Assembly: GCA_030762935.1 (NCBI GenBank)
Contig: CM060880.1
Coordinates: forward strand, 17,229,001 to 17,293,000
Direction: 5' to 3'
Length of the DNA stretch: 64,000 nucleotides
Origin: Hymenopus coronatus
Lineage: Eukaryota; Arthropoda; Insecta; Mantodea; Hymenopodidae
Shown piece after piece: positions 35,882-47,169 of this stretch. The notes beneath the pieces were generated by a model, which worked only from the letters and a program-made list of their open reading frames with translations, was not told the DNA's origin and ran no database searches. A program made the position numbers and the translations under genes. Numbering within the stretch: the stretch's first letter is position 1; each line of letters opens with the position of its first letter.

Positions 35882-36732
35882 TCTGATGTGTACCATTCAC
35901 ATGACTTTCTCTATATCCCTGCAACAAATTATTCTTAAAAAGCTTATACTTCTATTTACTTTATGCTAATCAGAAAAACTTAGCAGAAATAAGTCTTATT
36001 ACTTGCTTCCTTGTAAGTAGAAGCGAAATAAGAAACTACCGTAGGTTAAATTGATAGTCAAAAGCTGGTTGCTATGTCAATGAAGTTCGTTTGTTTATAT
36101 GGATAGGAGTTGACAAGTTCCTGTAAGAGAAAAGTATACGTTTTTCATAGCAGAAACCAAAAATAAGGAATGTCTCAAAAACGACGTACTCCACGAAAAA
36201 AATGTATATAACATAAATTGTGTGTTTTAATTTGCTCTATATTTTTTGTGTAGTAAGTTTTTGTCCATCTCTTACGGTTTAGCAGTTATGAAAAATTCCG
36301 TAAAATTCACCCAGAATAAAGTAGTCTTCAGAGGCTATTCCCAGAAAATTCAAAATATACATTTTATTTTTCAGTTAAATATCTTTAATATTCAAAATTT
36401 AAATCAAAATCGTTAGAGCCATTTTTGAGAAAATCAAAATTTTCGAAAAAAGTTCCATGTAAAGGGTAGTTGGGGGTGGGGGGATTTTCTCAAAATCTTC
36501 GTGGAAGATACTGAACTTAAACACCAAGTTTGGTATTTTACCGACTTTTCGTTTTTGAGTTATCGTGTTCACAGACACACGGACACACACGGACCTTTTT
36601 CTGAAAATACTTTTTTTGGATATAGGGGACCCTAAAACATATATTTCCGGTGAAATCTCGGTATCGAATTTTTGGGTGGAGTGCAATACCTTCTCTATAC
36701 ACTATACAGTGCGTATAGAGAAAGTAAAAAAA
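35882..36732 (+). mobile_element. Full-length R1 repeat
   Basis: TCTGATGTGTACC start after seven A, palindromic end then GTAAAAAAAATAATT. The palindrome has lost its central TGTACA (ACTATACAGTGCG). Confidence 0.8.
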
Positions 36733-37249
36733 ATAATTATTAGCGGGCTTAAAATAACATAAGTATAAAAAGTTTTACTCACGTCAGAGAGGATTTAGTA
36801 TTTGTCTTTAGTCAATTTAGATTTAGAGCTCTCTTCCCTACGAAACGGAGCATAAAGTTAAAACAGGCATTAATAAAAGCTATATTTTGCAGAAATATTT
36901 TAGCAGCCCAAAAGTTCGCAAATCGCCTTCATCAAAATTTGGTCGGATTTTAGTGTCGCAATGGGCGACTTTTCGCCCAATCTGGCAACACTGCCGTGTA
37001 GTGCCGCGCCATCTCTGATCTCCCTCAAGAGGTTATGAGAGTCTCCTTGCGAATCCTTCTTTGATTTAATGATGTAACTATCATCTGTGTATAGATTTAT
37101 TAGTTCTCATAAATCTTAGATCATAAAATGCGTAGCTTTATCACTTTCTGAAGTTTATGATTTTCAACAATTTTGAATGAGCAATTATTGTGACGTCACT
37201 GCGTCAGTTGTTAGTATGTAATTTTATAACATATTTATTTGTAAAAGAT
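36733..37249. other. Unique interval
   Basis: AT-rich, no recognised feature apart from GC-richer 36960-37020. Confidence 0.5.
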
Positions 37250-37894
37250 TGAGTGAATTTTCTTATGCGATATTGTTGGTTATGTTATTCAGCGGAGCGC
37301 TTGGAAGATATTCGCATGTAACTTGCAGATCTAGAAACCCGTGCGAACGATTGCATTGTGAATTCGTTTCCTTGCGTCTCCGCTTGCATCTCATTGTGAA
37401 CGGAACGGAAAACATGAGATTTAGCCATATCAAGGATGGCGGATTGGAAAATTGAGCAGGTGGTGTTGTCATGGTAACGCGGTCGACAAAAGACGACCGG
37501 CGAGTTTCATTTGTTTACAGTGTTGTCGATATTTTAATGTGCCACATCGGAGGGCGGTGCAGGCAACACTCGCATGGAAAAGCGACGCCTTGGTCGCTTT
37601 CTGCAGTACACGGCGGCCTGTATCCATTCCAAATGACGTGTATTGAATATTCAGTGACTGCGAGCGTGGTGGGGGTACCACCGGCCTTGCCAAGGTAACC
37701 AAGCGGCAGTGTTACCAACGTGCTGACATGTGGTGAAGTTTGGTTCATCTCGGGTCGCGAACCAAGATCACTCTCACTTTCTGCCTGGCTCCGTGCCATT
37801 GCGTCATGTAAACACACTCTCACCTTGCCAAAAATGTACAAGTCAGGGCTTTCATGGAAACGGCTGCAATAACGTACGTAATGGGGTCTTGCAG
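37250..37894. promoter_or_regulatory. CpG-rich unique island, possible regulatory region
   Basis: About 0.65 kb with many CpG dinucleotides inside AT-rich repeats. It contains GTTGTCATGGTAAC (37465-37478, one mismatch to the RFX X-box consensus) and CTTGCCAAGGTAAC near 37684. The open minus frame 37515-37919 (134 codons) has no recognisable domain and probably reflects the high GC content. The role is inferred from composition only. Confidence 0.3.
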
Positions 37895-38060
37895 TTAAAC
37901 GTGGAAACGACCAATCCATGTTAGCCAGGTAGCGAGTTATTCGTTGCCATAGAAACGATTAATATGCTCGTTTCCATGGTACCGAGGTTTAAGTTATTCG
38001 TTACCATGGTAACTCCTAATATTATACTCGTTTCCATGGTATCTAATCATTTCCATGGAA
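37895..38060. repeat. About 58-bp GTTTCCATGG repeats
   Basis: Irregular units such as CTCGTTTCCATGGTACCGAG and CGTTACCATGGTAACTCC. It includes a perfect palindrome GTTACCATGGTAAC at 38000-38013 and the unoccupied version (CCTAATATTATACTCG, 38014-38030) of the site hit by the transposon at 39678. Confidence 0.85.
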
Positions 38061-38120
38061 ACTACTACTATGATAATTCCTAATAGTTTCAAATTACATC
38101 CGAATTTAGTTCATATTGTG

Positions 38121-38250
38121 TTTTACTTTCTCTATACGTACTATGCACACAGTATTGCACTCGACCCAAAAATTCGATACCGAGATTTCACCGGAAATAT
38201 ATGTTTTAGGACCCCCAATATCCAAAAAAAGCATTTTCACAAAAAGGTCC

Positions 38251-38295
<45 letters not shown>

Positions 38296-39015
38296 TGTGT
38301 GTGTCCGTGAACACGATAACTCAAAAACGAAAAGTCGGTAAAATACCAAACTTGGTATTTAAGTTTAGTATATTCCAGGGATGCGACACGAAGATTTTGA
38401 GAAAAATCCCCCCACTCCCAACTACCCTTTACATGGAACTTTTTTCGAAAATTTTGATTTTCTCAAAAATGGCTCTAATGATTTTGATTAAAATTTCGGA
38501 TATTAAACACATTTACCTGACAAATGAAATGTATATCTTGAATTTTCTGGGAATAGCCTCTGAAGAATAGTTTATTCTGGATGAATTTTACTAAATTTTG
38601 AATGACTGCTAAACCGTAAGAGATGGACAAAAACTTACTACACAAAAAATGTACAGCACTTTAAAACACACAATTTATGATATATACATTTTTTTCGTGG
38701 AGTTCGTCGTTTTTGTGACATTCCTTATTTTTGGTTTCTGCTATGAAAAACGTATACTTTTCTCATACAGGAACTTTCAACTCCTATCCATATAAACAAA
38801 GGAACTTCATTGACATAGCAACCAGCTTTTGACTATCACTTTAACCTACAGTTGTCCCTTATTTCGCTTCTACATACAAGGAAGCGAGTAATATGACTAT
38901 TTCTGCTCATTTTTTCTGATTAGCATAAAGTAAATAGAAGTATAAGCTTTTTAAGAGTTATTTGTTGCAGGGATATGGAGAAAGTCATGTGAATGGTACA
39001 CATCAGATTTTTTTA
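38121..39015 (-). mobile_element. Full-length R1 repeat
   Basis: Carries the longest R1 open frame in the window (38055-38570) and a GT run at 38252-38303. It ends GTACACATCAGATTTTTTTA. It lies between two related blocks of GTTTCCATGG repeats. Confidence 0.8.
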
Positions 39016-39487
39016 TTAGAATGTTTTACTTTAGCTATTGGCAGCATTGGTATCCCGCTCATATTTCTTTCATGTGAGAGTTTTGAAGTACTGCAAAGTT
39101 GTGTTTGGATAGTTAGGTTACTTTTTTTAATTGTATACTTGAAAGCAATTTCTGAAGAAGTTAAAGTTTCTGTATAAGTGCCCCATTATATCAAAACTAA
39201 TTGACATTAAGGGCTGACATTTTTAGCACACTTTTACACCTAAATAAGCTTTATTTTAACGAAAAAGTTTTTATATAGATGGATTAGTTGTGGTTTTTTT
39301 TCATTATTTTTAATTACATTTTTAGAGCTTTATCAAAAAAGAAACATATTTCCTTCTAATGAACAGAAGTATACTATTTGTCATCAATCAACATTAAAGA
39401 TAACGCTGAATATACCTTGAAAAATTTAGCTCATTTTGTTAAATAGTTGCTGAGAACTGTAACATTGGCAAGATAGGGCATTTCGAC
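39016..39487. other. Unique AT-rich interval
   Basis: Nothing recognised. Confidence 0.5.
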
Positions 39488-39677
39488 TCCCCTTAAACGT
39501 GCAAACGACTAATACCTTAATTCCAGATAGTAAGTCATTCGTCGCCATAGAAACTACTGATATGCTTGTTTCCATGGTAGCCATGTAGTAAGTTATTCGT
39601 CTCCATAGAAACTATTTATATGCTCGTTTCCATGGTAGCGAGGTATATATTATTCGTTACCATAGGAACTCCTAATA
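39488..39677. repeat. About 58-bp GTTTCCATGG repeats, continued
   Basis: Matches 37895-38060 unit by unit (TAAGTTATTCGT, ATATGCTCGTTTCCATGG). It resumes at 40462-40500 after the transposon. Confidence 0.85.
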
Positions 39678-40461
39678 CAGGGTTACTACAAAAGAAATAG
39701 ACAACTTCAACTGCCTATAAAACAAAAACTATTAGAGATAGCAACCTAATTATTTTGGAGGTATATTGAGAAACTCTCAAAGTTTCGTTTGTTACTATTG
39801 GTAACGCTGTAGTGTTTTTTGTGTTGTTGCAGAAGCTGAAATGGCGGAAAATCCTGTGGAAAAGGCATATAGCGTGTTGGAATTTGCTAGAACGCAATCA
39901 GCAACTGTTGTCCAACGACATTTTAGAACACGTTACCATAAAACACCACCGACTAGACAGTCAATCTAGGACTGGTATAGAAAATTCGAGACAACGGGAT
40001 GTTTGTGCAAAGGGAAGAGCTCGGGAAGACCAAGAGTTTCGGAAGAAAACGTTGAACGTGTTCGTTCTGCCTACATAAGAAGCCCACAGAAATCGACATC
40101 TAGGGCAAGCATGCAATTACAAATTCCACAGCAAACTGTATGGAAAATCTTGCGGAAGCGACTGCACATGATGCCTTACAGATTACAGATGTTGCAGTTT
40201 CTGAGTGAAGAAGATAAGGTCATACTGGACAACAGTTGCTGATTGCGTTCTAGCAAATTCCAACACGCAATATGCCTTTTCCACAGGATTTTCCGCCATT
40301 TCAGCTTCTGCAACAACAAACAAAACACTGCAGCGTTACCAATAGTAACAAACGAAACTTTGAGAGTTTCTCAACATACCTCCAAAATAATTAGGTTGCT
40401 ATCTCTAATAGTTTTGTTTTACAAGCAGTTGAAGTTGTCTATTTCTTTTGTAGTAACCCTG
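39678..40461 (+). mobile_element. Partly palindromic non-autonomous mariner-like element
   Basis: 784-bp element that starts CAGGGTTACTAC and ends GTAGTAACCCTG, flanked by TA on both sides (39676-39677, 40462-40463). Its inverted repeats are about 237 bases long (39678-39914 and 40226-40461), far longer than usual for the group. They include the 5' UTR and the first ~24 codons of the transposase. About 311 bases of single-copy sequence separate them. The element therefore looks like a deletion plus inverted duplication of the 5' end of a longer parent. It can only have moved using a transposase from elsewhere. Confidence 0.85.
39841..40242 (+). pseudogene. Truncated transposase, N-terminal DNA-binding domain
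   Basis: Reading from ATG at 39841 gives MAENPVEKAYSVLEFA, then an in-frame TAG at 39967-39969 in the place of an Arg before DWYRKFETTGCLCKG. The frame stays open to TGA at 40240-40242. The words GRPRVSEENVERV and PQQTVWKILRKRL are typical of the helix-turn-helix region (DUF4817-type) that precedes the DDE domain in an arthropod mariner-like transposase group. No catalytic Asp is present because the frame runs straight into the second inverted repeat. It is non-functional as an enzyme. Confidence 0.85.
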
Positions 40462-40500
40462 TATTATACCCGTTTCCATGGTAGCCAATCATTACCAATA

Positions 40501-40939
40501 TGGTATTTTTTCAACCTTATTATAACGAAAGTCAATGTTCATGTTTATAGGTACCTTCAAATAACGTTTTTCTTAAAAATCAATATAGAGTCTTTGTAAA
40601 AGTTTTCCATTTGTTCTAAATTAAAAAAAAACTAAACTTTAACCGTTTAGAATCAAAGAATCTGTAGTGTATCAATGTGTGCATTCGCTATAATACCCAA
40701 TATGTCTTAGCGATTATAAATAAATTCGTTAAAAAAATATGCTGTTAAATTACGATTTCTATACAACACTTTAAGATCGTGTATTACATTAAAAAAAAAA
40801 AAAAAAAAAACTATATCAAAACTATACTTCAAATCTCTATCTAAAACAATATTTGCTGTATTTCGAAATGAATACAACATTACATCAAGGGAATAATTTT
40901 TATTCTGGGTAAACAAAAATTGAACACTGATTCTACAAT
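40501..40939. other. Unique AT-rich interval
   Basis: A20 run at 40791-40810. Nothing else recognised. Confidence 0.5.
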
Positions 40940-41082
40940 ATGTGAGTATTGTACTCCATCCAAAAATTCGATATCGAAATTTACAAGTTTACCATACTTT
41001 AAGGTAATTTGAATTTATCTTGATATTTAAGTTCATTATTCTCCAAAGAAAATCCTCTCGAACCATACTACCCTTTAAGGTT
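40940..41082 (-). mobile_element. R1 fragment, degraded
   Basis: GTATTGTACTCCATCCAAAA and TACCCTTTAAGG are R1 words in the right order with most of the middle deleted. Confidence 0.45.
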
Positions 41083-41088
41083 AAAAAA

Positions 41089-42775
41089 ATCTGATGTGTT
41101 CCATTCACATGACTTTCTATACATCTCTGCAATAAATTATTGTTAGAAAGCTTATCCTTATATTTACTTCATGCTAACCGAGAAAAAAATAAGCAGAAAT
41201 AGTCTTATTACTTGCTTCCTTGTAAGTAGAAGCGAAATAAGGGAGTAACATAGGTTAAAGTAATAGTCAAAAGCTGTTTGCTATGTGACTGAAGTTCCTT
41301 TGTTTGTATGGACAGGAGTTGACAAATTCCTGTATGAGAAAAGTATAAGTTTCTCAAAGCAAGAAATATCTTAAAACCGATCAACTCCACGAAAAGAATG
41401 TATACGAAATAAATTGTGTGATTTATCCTGATCTACATTTCTTGTGTAATAAGTTTTTGTCTATCTCTTACGGTTTACCAGTTATGCAGAATTCAATAAA
41501 AATCATGCAGAATAGAGGTCTTTACAGGCTATTACCAGAAAATTCAAGATATATATTTTATTTGACATGTAAATATCTTAAATATAATAGATTTTAATCA
41601 AAATCGTTAAGAGCCAATTTTGAGAAAATCAAAATTTTTGAAAAAAAGTTCCATGTAAAGGATAGTTTGGGGTGGGGGGATTTTTCTCAAAATCTTCGTG
41701 CCGCATCCCTGGAAGATACCAAACTTAAATACCAAATTTGGTATTTAACAGTCCTTTCGTTTTGAGCTATGCTGCCCACAGACACACACACGGATATTTT
41801 TCTAAAAATCTGATGTGTTCCATTCACATGACTTTCTCTACATCTCTGCAACAAATTATTGTATTTACTTCATCTAATCGAGAAAAAATTAGCAGAAGTA
41901 GTCTTATTACGTGCTACTTTGTAAGTAGAAGCGAAATAAGGGAGTACCATAGGTTAAAGTGATAGTCAAACTCTGGTTGCTATGTGACTGAAGTTCCTTT
42001 GTATGATCAGGAGTTGACAAATTCCTGGATGAGAAAAGTATATTTTTCAAAGCTAAACCAAAAACAAGGAATATTTTAAAAACGATCAACTCCGCGAAAA
42101 AAATGTATGTAACATAAATTGTGTGTTTTAGCGTGTTCTACATTTTTCGTGTAGTAAGTTTTTGTCCATCTCTTACGGTTTAGCAGTTATGCAAAATTCC
42201 GTAAAATTCATCCAGAATAAAGTACTCTTCAGAGGCTATTCCCAGCAAATTCAAGATATACTTTTATCTGTCAGGTAAATATCTTTAATATACGAAATTT
42301 TAATCAAAATCGTTCGAGGCATTTTTAAGAAAACCAAAAAATTCGAAAAAAGTTCCATTTAAAGGGTAGTTGGGGTTGGGAGAATTTCTCTCAAAATTTT
42401 CGTGTCGGATCCCTGGAAGATACTAAACTTAAATACCAAGTTTGGTATTTTACCTACTTTTCGTTTTTGAGTTATCGCGTTCACAAACACACGGGCACAC
42501 ACACACGGACCTTTTCCCGAAAATGCTTTTTTTAGATAAAGGGGACCCTAAAACATATATTTCTGGTGAAATCTCGGTATCGAATTTTTGGGTGGAGTGC
42601 AATACCTTCTCTAAACACTATGTACATAATTCGTATAGAGAAAGTAAAAATGCTTTTTAATTTGGATTCAGGGGGACCCAAAACATGTATTTCGGGAGAA
42701 ATCTAGGTATAGAATTTTTGGGTGGAATACCATACCTTCTCTGTACACTAAGTACATAGTATGTGTGGTGAAAGA
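41089..42775 (+). mobile_element. R1 host copy split by a same-orientation R1
   Basis: 41089-41806 reads from TCTGATGTGTTCC to 'ggatatttttctaaaaa'. 42650-42775 resumes with 'tgctttttaatttggattc' and ends in its own palindrome. The break is exactly in the AAAAA of the family word TCTAAAAATGC. Confidence 0.85.
41807..42649 (+). mobile_element. Full-length R1 repeat (inserted)
   Basis: Bounded by CTAAAAA on the left and GTAAAAA on the right, inside a host copy whose uninterrupted sequence is known from other copies. It therefore gives the cleanest ends of the family: TCTGATGTG at one side and GAGAAAGT at the other, with AAAAA on both sides. Confidence 0.85.
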
Positions 42776-43106
42776 AAACATACGATTTACTAAGTGGGAA
42801 AACAGAAGAAGTAAAATAAAAGACAATCGGATGTGCACACAACGGTATGATAAAATGAACGTGATACTCATGCCAAAACAACTGTTACGTAAGAACTTTT
42901 GGGCGTTGTAATCGGATCATTGCTACCATATGTTAATTATTATATAAAGAGACACTTGCACCGCCTAGCGTCAGGCGTGCAAAACACCACAAATGTATAA
43001 GCCTGACCGAAATCTGAAACATCGCCAACTATATTCATTTGTTTCTAAACTTAAATTTCAAAGATTGCACAGAGGTAAAGTCCTTACTCTTGTATAGAGA
43101 GGTTGT
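42776..43106. other. Unique interval
   Basis: No recognised gene or repeat. Confidence 0.5.
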
Positions 43107-43792
43107 TTTTTTACTTTCTCTACACGTACTATGTTAATTGATGTATAGAGAAAAAATTCAATACCGAGATTTCACCGCAAATATATATGTTTTAGGGTCC
43201 CCTGTATCCAATGAAAGTATTTTCAGAAAAAGGTTCGTGTGTCTGTGAGCCCGATAACTCAAAAACGTAAAGTCGGTAAAATACCAAACTTAGTATTTAA
43301 GGTAACTATCTTCCAGGGATGCGACACGCAGATCTTGAGAAAAATCCCCCCACCCCAAACTACCCTTTACATGGAACATTTTTCGAAAATTTTGATTTTA
43401 TCAAAAATGGCTCTACGATTTTGATCAAAATCCTTTATATTTACATGGCAAATAAATTATATATCTTGAATTTTCTGGGAATTGCCTCTGAATACTACTT
43501 TATTCTGGATAAACTTTAAGAAATTTTGCGTAACTGCTAAAGCGTAAGAGATGGACAAAAACTTACCACACAAAAATGTAGAGCACGTTAAAACACTCAA
43601 TTAATGTTATATACATATTTTTCGTGGTGTTGATCGTTTTTGAGATATTCCTTGTTTTTGGTTTCAGCTTTGAAAAACTTATACTTTTCTCAAACAGGAA
43701 TTTGTCAACTCCTGTCCGTACAAACAAAGAACTTCAGTCACATAGCAACTAGCTTTAGAGATGTAGAGAAAGTCATGTGAATGGAACACATC
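43107..43792 (-). mobile_element. R1 repeat with distal deletion
   Basis: The head has a partly lost palindrome (CTATGTTAATTGATGTATAG). The distal part jumps from 'tagcaactagcttt' to 'agagatgtagag'. Confidence 0.7.
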
Positions 43793-44290
43793 ATTCCACA
43801 TTTTTTTCTTAAAATGTGGAATTCATACCAATTTATTAATAAACAAAGTACCTTTTATAAATTTTCACAATTTTTTCATCACTTTAAATCGTTAAGTACC
43901 GTAAAATTGTTCAAATGTACAGAAAGAAAGCCTGATGTTGTTTTTTTCGTAACTACCTATGTATGTGTTAAGTATGAGAGAGAGCCCATAGAGGGCGCAG
44001 TGGAATTATTTACGTTTGCAATAGGATGTGCTGGGGTCGCGATCTAAACCTCTTAGCTAGATAAACTAACGTTACATTTGGGAAGCCCATCATATGCGCT
44101 GTTTGTCTTATTGTGGGTGAAAGAGCTGACACGGAAGTCAGGTTGTCCAACCTTGGTAACGTCAAGGTCGTCTAGTAACATACTACCGTTCCGGGTTTGA
44201 AACCAAGTGACGCGCTATCGATCGCAGCCATTACTAAGGTCCGTCACGTGACTACCACAACTCTATGCTGCTAACTACCTCTAAATACTT
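43793..44290. other. Unique interval, GC-richer at its end
   Basis: 44030-44270 has higher GC. No exon or RNA recognised. Confidence 0.45.
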
Positions 44291-45096
44291 TCTACTTTCT
44301 CTACACGTACTGTGAACATAGTGTATAAAGAAGGTATTGTATTCACCCAAAAATTCGGTACCGAGATTACACCGGAAACATGTTTTAGGGTCCCCTGTAT
44401 CCAAACAAAGCATTTGTAGAAAAAGGTTAGTGTGTGTCCTTGTGTCTGTGAACACAACTAAAAAACGAAAATCGGTAAAATACCAAACTTCATATTTAAG
44501 TTTAGTATTTTCCAGGGATGCGACACGAAGATTTTAGGAAAACTCCTCCACCCCAAGCTACCCTTTACAGGGAAAAAAAAAAAAATCGAAAATTTTGATT
44601 TTCTCAAAAATGAGTAACGATTTTGATTAAAATACCGTATATTAAACATGTTTATAGGGCAAATAAAATGTATATCTCGAATTTTCTGGGAATAGCCTCT
44701 AAAGACCTCTTTATTCTGAATGAATGTTGCTGAATTTCGCATAACTGTTAAACTGCAAGAGAAAGACAAAAACTTACTACACAAAATATGCACGTCATGT
44801 TAAAACACACAATTTGTCATATATATTTGTTTTCGTGGAATTGACCATTTCTGAGATATTCTTTGTTATTTGTTTCAAATTTCAAACACTTGATGTTTTC
44901 TCACACAAAAGTTGTAAACTCCTGGCCCTGCCTAGAAACAGATTTCAACTACAAGGCAACCAGCTTTTAAAAGATTTGACTATCGTTTTAGCCTAGTGTA
45001 GTCACTTATTTTCCTTTTTCTTACAAGGAAGCAAGTAATTATTCTAATGTTACAGAGATGTAGAAAAAGTCAAGTGAATGGAACACACAAATTTTT
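44291..45096 (-). mobile_element. R1 repeat
   Basis: Head ACTTTCTCTACACGTACTGT. The distal half has subfamily-like words (CCTGGCCCTGCCTAGAAAC) and is shortened before the end GAATGGAACACACAAATTT. Confidence 0.7.
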
Positions 45097-45137
45097 TTGT
45101 TTTTAATTACAAAGCTAACCTTTTGCGATATATTCCA

Positions 45138-45267
45138 TTTTTACTTTCTCTATACGCACTATGTACATAGTGTACACTCCACCCAAAAATTCGATACCGA
45201 GATTTCAACGGAAATATATGTTTTAGGGTCCCCTGTATCCAAAAAAAGCATTTTCACAAAAAGGTCC

Positions 45268-45306
<39 letters not shown>

Positions 45307-45945
45307 TGTGTGTGTCCGTGAACACGATAACTCAAAAACGAAAAGTCGGTAAAATACCAAACTTGGTATTTAAGTTTAGTATATTCCAGGGATGCGACAC
45401 GAAGATTTTGAGAAAAATCCCCCCACTCCCAACTACCCTTTACATGGAACTTTTTTCGAAAATTTTGATTTTCTCAAAAATGGCTCAAACAATTTTGATT
45501 AAAATATCGTATATTAAAGAATTTACCTGACAAATAGTATATATATCTGGAAATTTCTGGGAATACCTCTGAAGACTACTTTATTCTGGATGAATTGTAC
45601 GGAATTTTGCATAACTGCTAAACCGTATGAGATACAAACAAACTTACCACACAAACAATATTGAGCACATTAAAACAGACAATTTATGTTATATAATTCT
45701 TTTTCGTGTTTTTAAATATTCCTTGTTTTTGGTTTCAGCTTTGAAAAACTTATACTTTTCTCATACAGGAATTTGTCAACTTGTGTCCATACAAACAAAG
45801 GAACTTCAGTCACCTAGCTTTTGAATATCACTTTAACCTATGGTACTCCCTTATTTCGCTTCTACTTACAAGGAAGCAAGTAATAAGAATATTTCTGTTA
45901 CTTTTTTCTCAATTAGATGAAGGAAACAGAATCATAAGCTTTTTA
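45138..45945 (-). mobile_element. R1 repeat, distal end missing
   Basis: The head and GT run (45268-45315) are nearly identical to the copy at 38121. It ends at 'cataagctttttaa', joined to a plus R1 fragment without the terminal CACATCAG. Confidence 0.75.
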
Positions 45946-46657
45946 AGCAAGTTTGGTATTTAACAGACTTTTCGTTTTTGAGTTATGCTGTTATCACACA
46001 CACACATACATAGGCGTTTTTCTAAAAATGCTTTGGGAGGATTCAAAGCATATTTCCGCTGAAATCTCGATATCGAATTTTGGGAGGAGAGGTCTACAAT
46101 GCCTGCTAGAATTGTACATTTTACACGCATGGTCTACAAGGTAAAAATTCCGAAAATTATTCCATGTAATCTGTTGTTTTCTTCTAGTTCTTCTTCTTGT
46201 TCATCTTCTTCTAAGCTTAACGACCTTTAACCTGGTTGGTGATATTGGACGATGAATGAAATTGGTGAAATGGTACTCAAATGATCTCGGGATCCATGGA
46301 GCTTAAAGTTACTCGACGTTCGGATTTTGAGGATAAGGAAGAAAGAAAAAAAAACCTTAAGCGAGATTCGAACTCACGACCTTATGAATGCGAGACAGAA
46401 ACGCTACCCCCACACTACGGAGATAGGCTAAATTGTAAGTTAGGTTTTGGGGATTCTCGTAGACTCTTTCCACCATTTGGAAGTCTTACTGATTTTCAGC
46501 CATGTTGCTCACACGCACACACACACACAGAAAGTTCTAAATTTGGGGAGGGGGTCGCGAATCCTAGGACATATATTTTCAGTGAAATCTCACACCGTGC
46601 TTGTTGGATGGAATAAGTACTTCCGCTACTTATTCTGCGTAGTAGAGAAAGTAAAAG
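45946..46657 (+). mobile_element. Two R1 palindrome-proximal fragments with a SINE
   Basis: 45946-46145 runs from GGTATTTAACAGACTTTTCG to a decayed palindrome. 46146-46184 and 46441-46657 belong to a second fragment, interrupted by a family-3 SINE. Confidence 0.5.
46185..46440 (-). mobile_element. tRNA-derived SINE, family 3 (reverse)
   Basis: CTTAACGACCTTTAACCTGG at the tail side, then AAAGTTACTCGACGTTC, AGCGAGATTCGAACTCACGA (B box) and ACGCTACCCCCACACTACGG (head). The usual poly(T) is replaced by a TTCTTC-rich run. Confidence 0.75.
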
Positions 46658-47169
46658 GGTTTTGGTAATGGTACTTGAATCGCTGCTCTATGTTGATGAC
46701 GAGGATGTAGTAATTTCCGAAGACACACACGCACATGCACACACACACACACACACACAGAGCAGCTGTCGAGGTTGTTGATGTGAACGGTCAACAAGCT
46801 GGTTGTGATTGAGACGGATGGTCCAGCTGCAAGATGACACTGTTGCCAACCTTGACACAAAACATTCATCTTATTGCGTGTTGAACATAACAGCTGCGTG
46901 CATAATTGGCAACATAGCTCTGCTTTTTTCTGACCTTGTGTTAGGGTTGGCAACATTCATCCATTCTCTCTTCTACAGTTGCAAAGGAATAAAAACACAA
47001 AACAAAAACAACAAAGGAATGTCAAAGTGCGTCTGCAATTCTGAGATTGAAGAATGGAACAGTGGTGACGGGTCGAAATTATCGCAATTCAGATGTTGCT
47101 TGCTCTTAGAAGTGCATGTTTTTGATCATTAAATTGATGCATCTCTGAAATTCGACAAAAAATTCTCAA
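46658..47169. other. Unique interval with a CA microsatellite
   Basis: CA run at 46724-46760. Two overlapping open frames (46809-47132 plus, 46630-46956 minus) have no recognisable domain. CTGTTGCCAACC and GTTGGCAACATTC are weak X-box half-site-like words. Confidence 0.4.

Noticed and set aside
37515..37919. 134-codon minus-strand protein
   Set aside because: No domain, no splice context, and overlapping frames of similar length on the plus strand. It is best explained by CpG-rich composition.
46630..47132. Protein-coding gene in the unique stretch
   Set aside because: Two antisense-overlapping frames, one containing a CA microsatellite, with no recognisable family.
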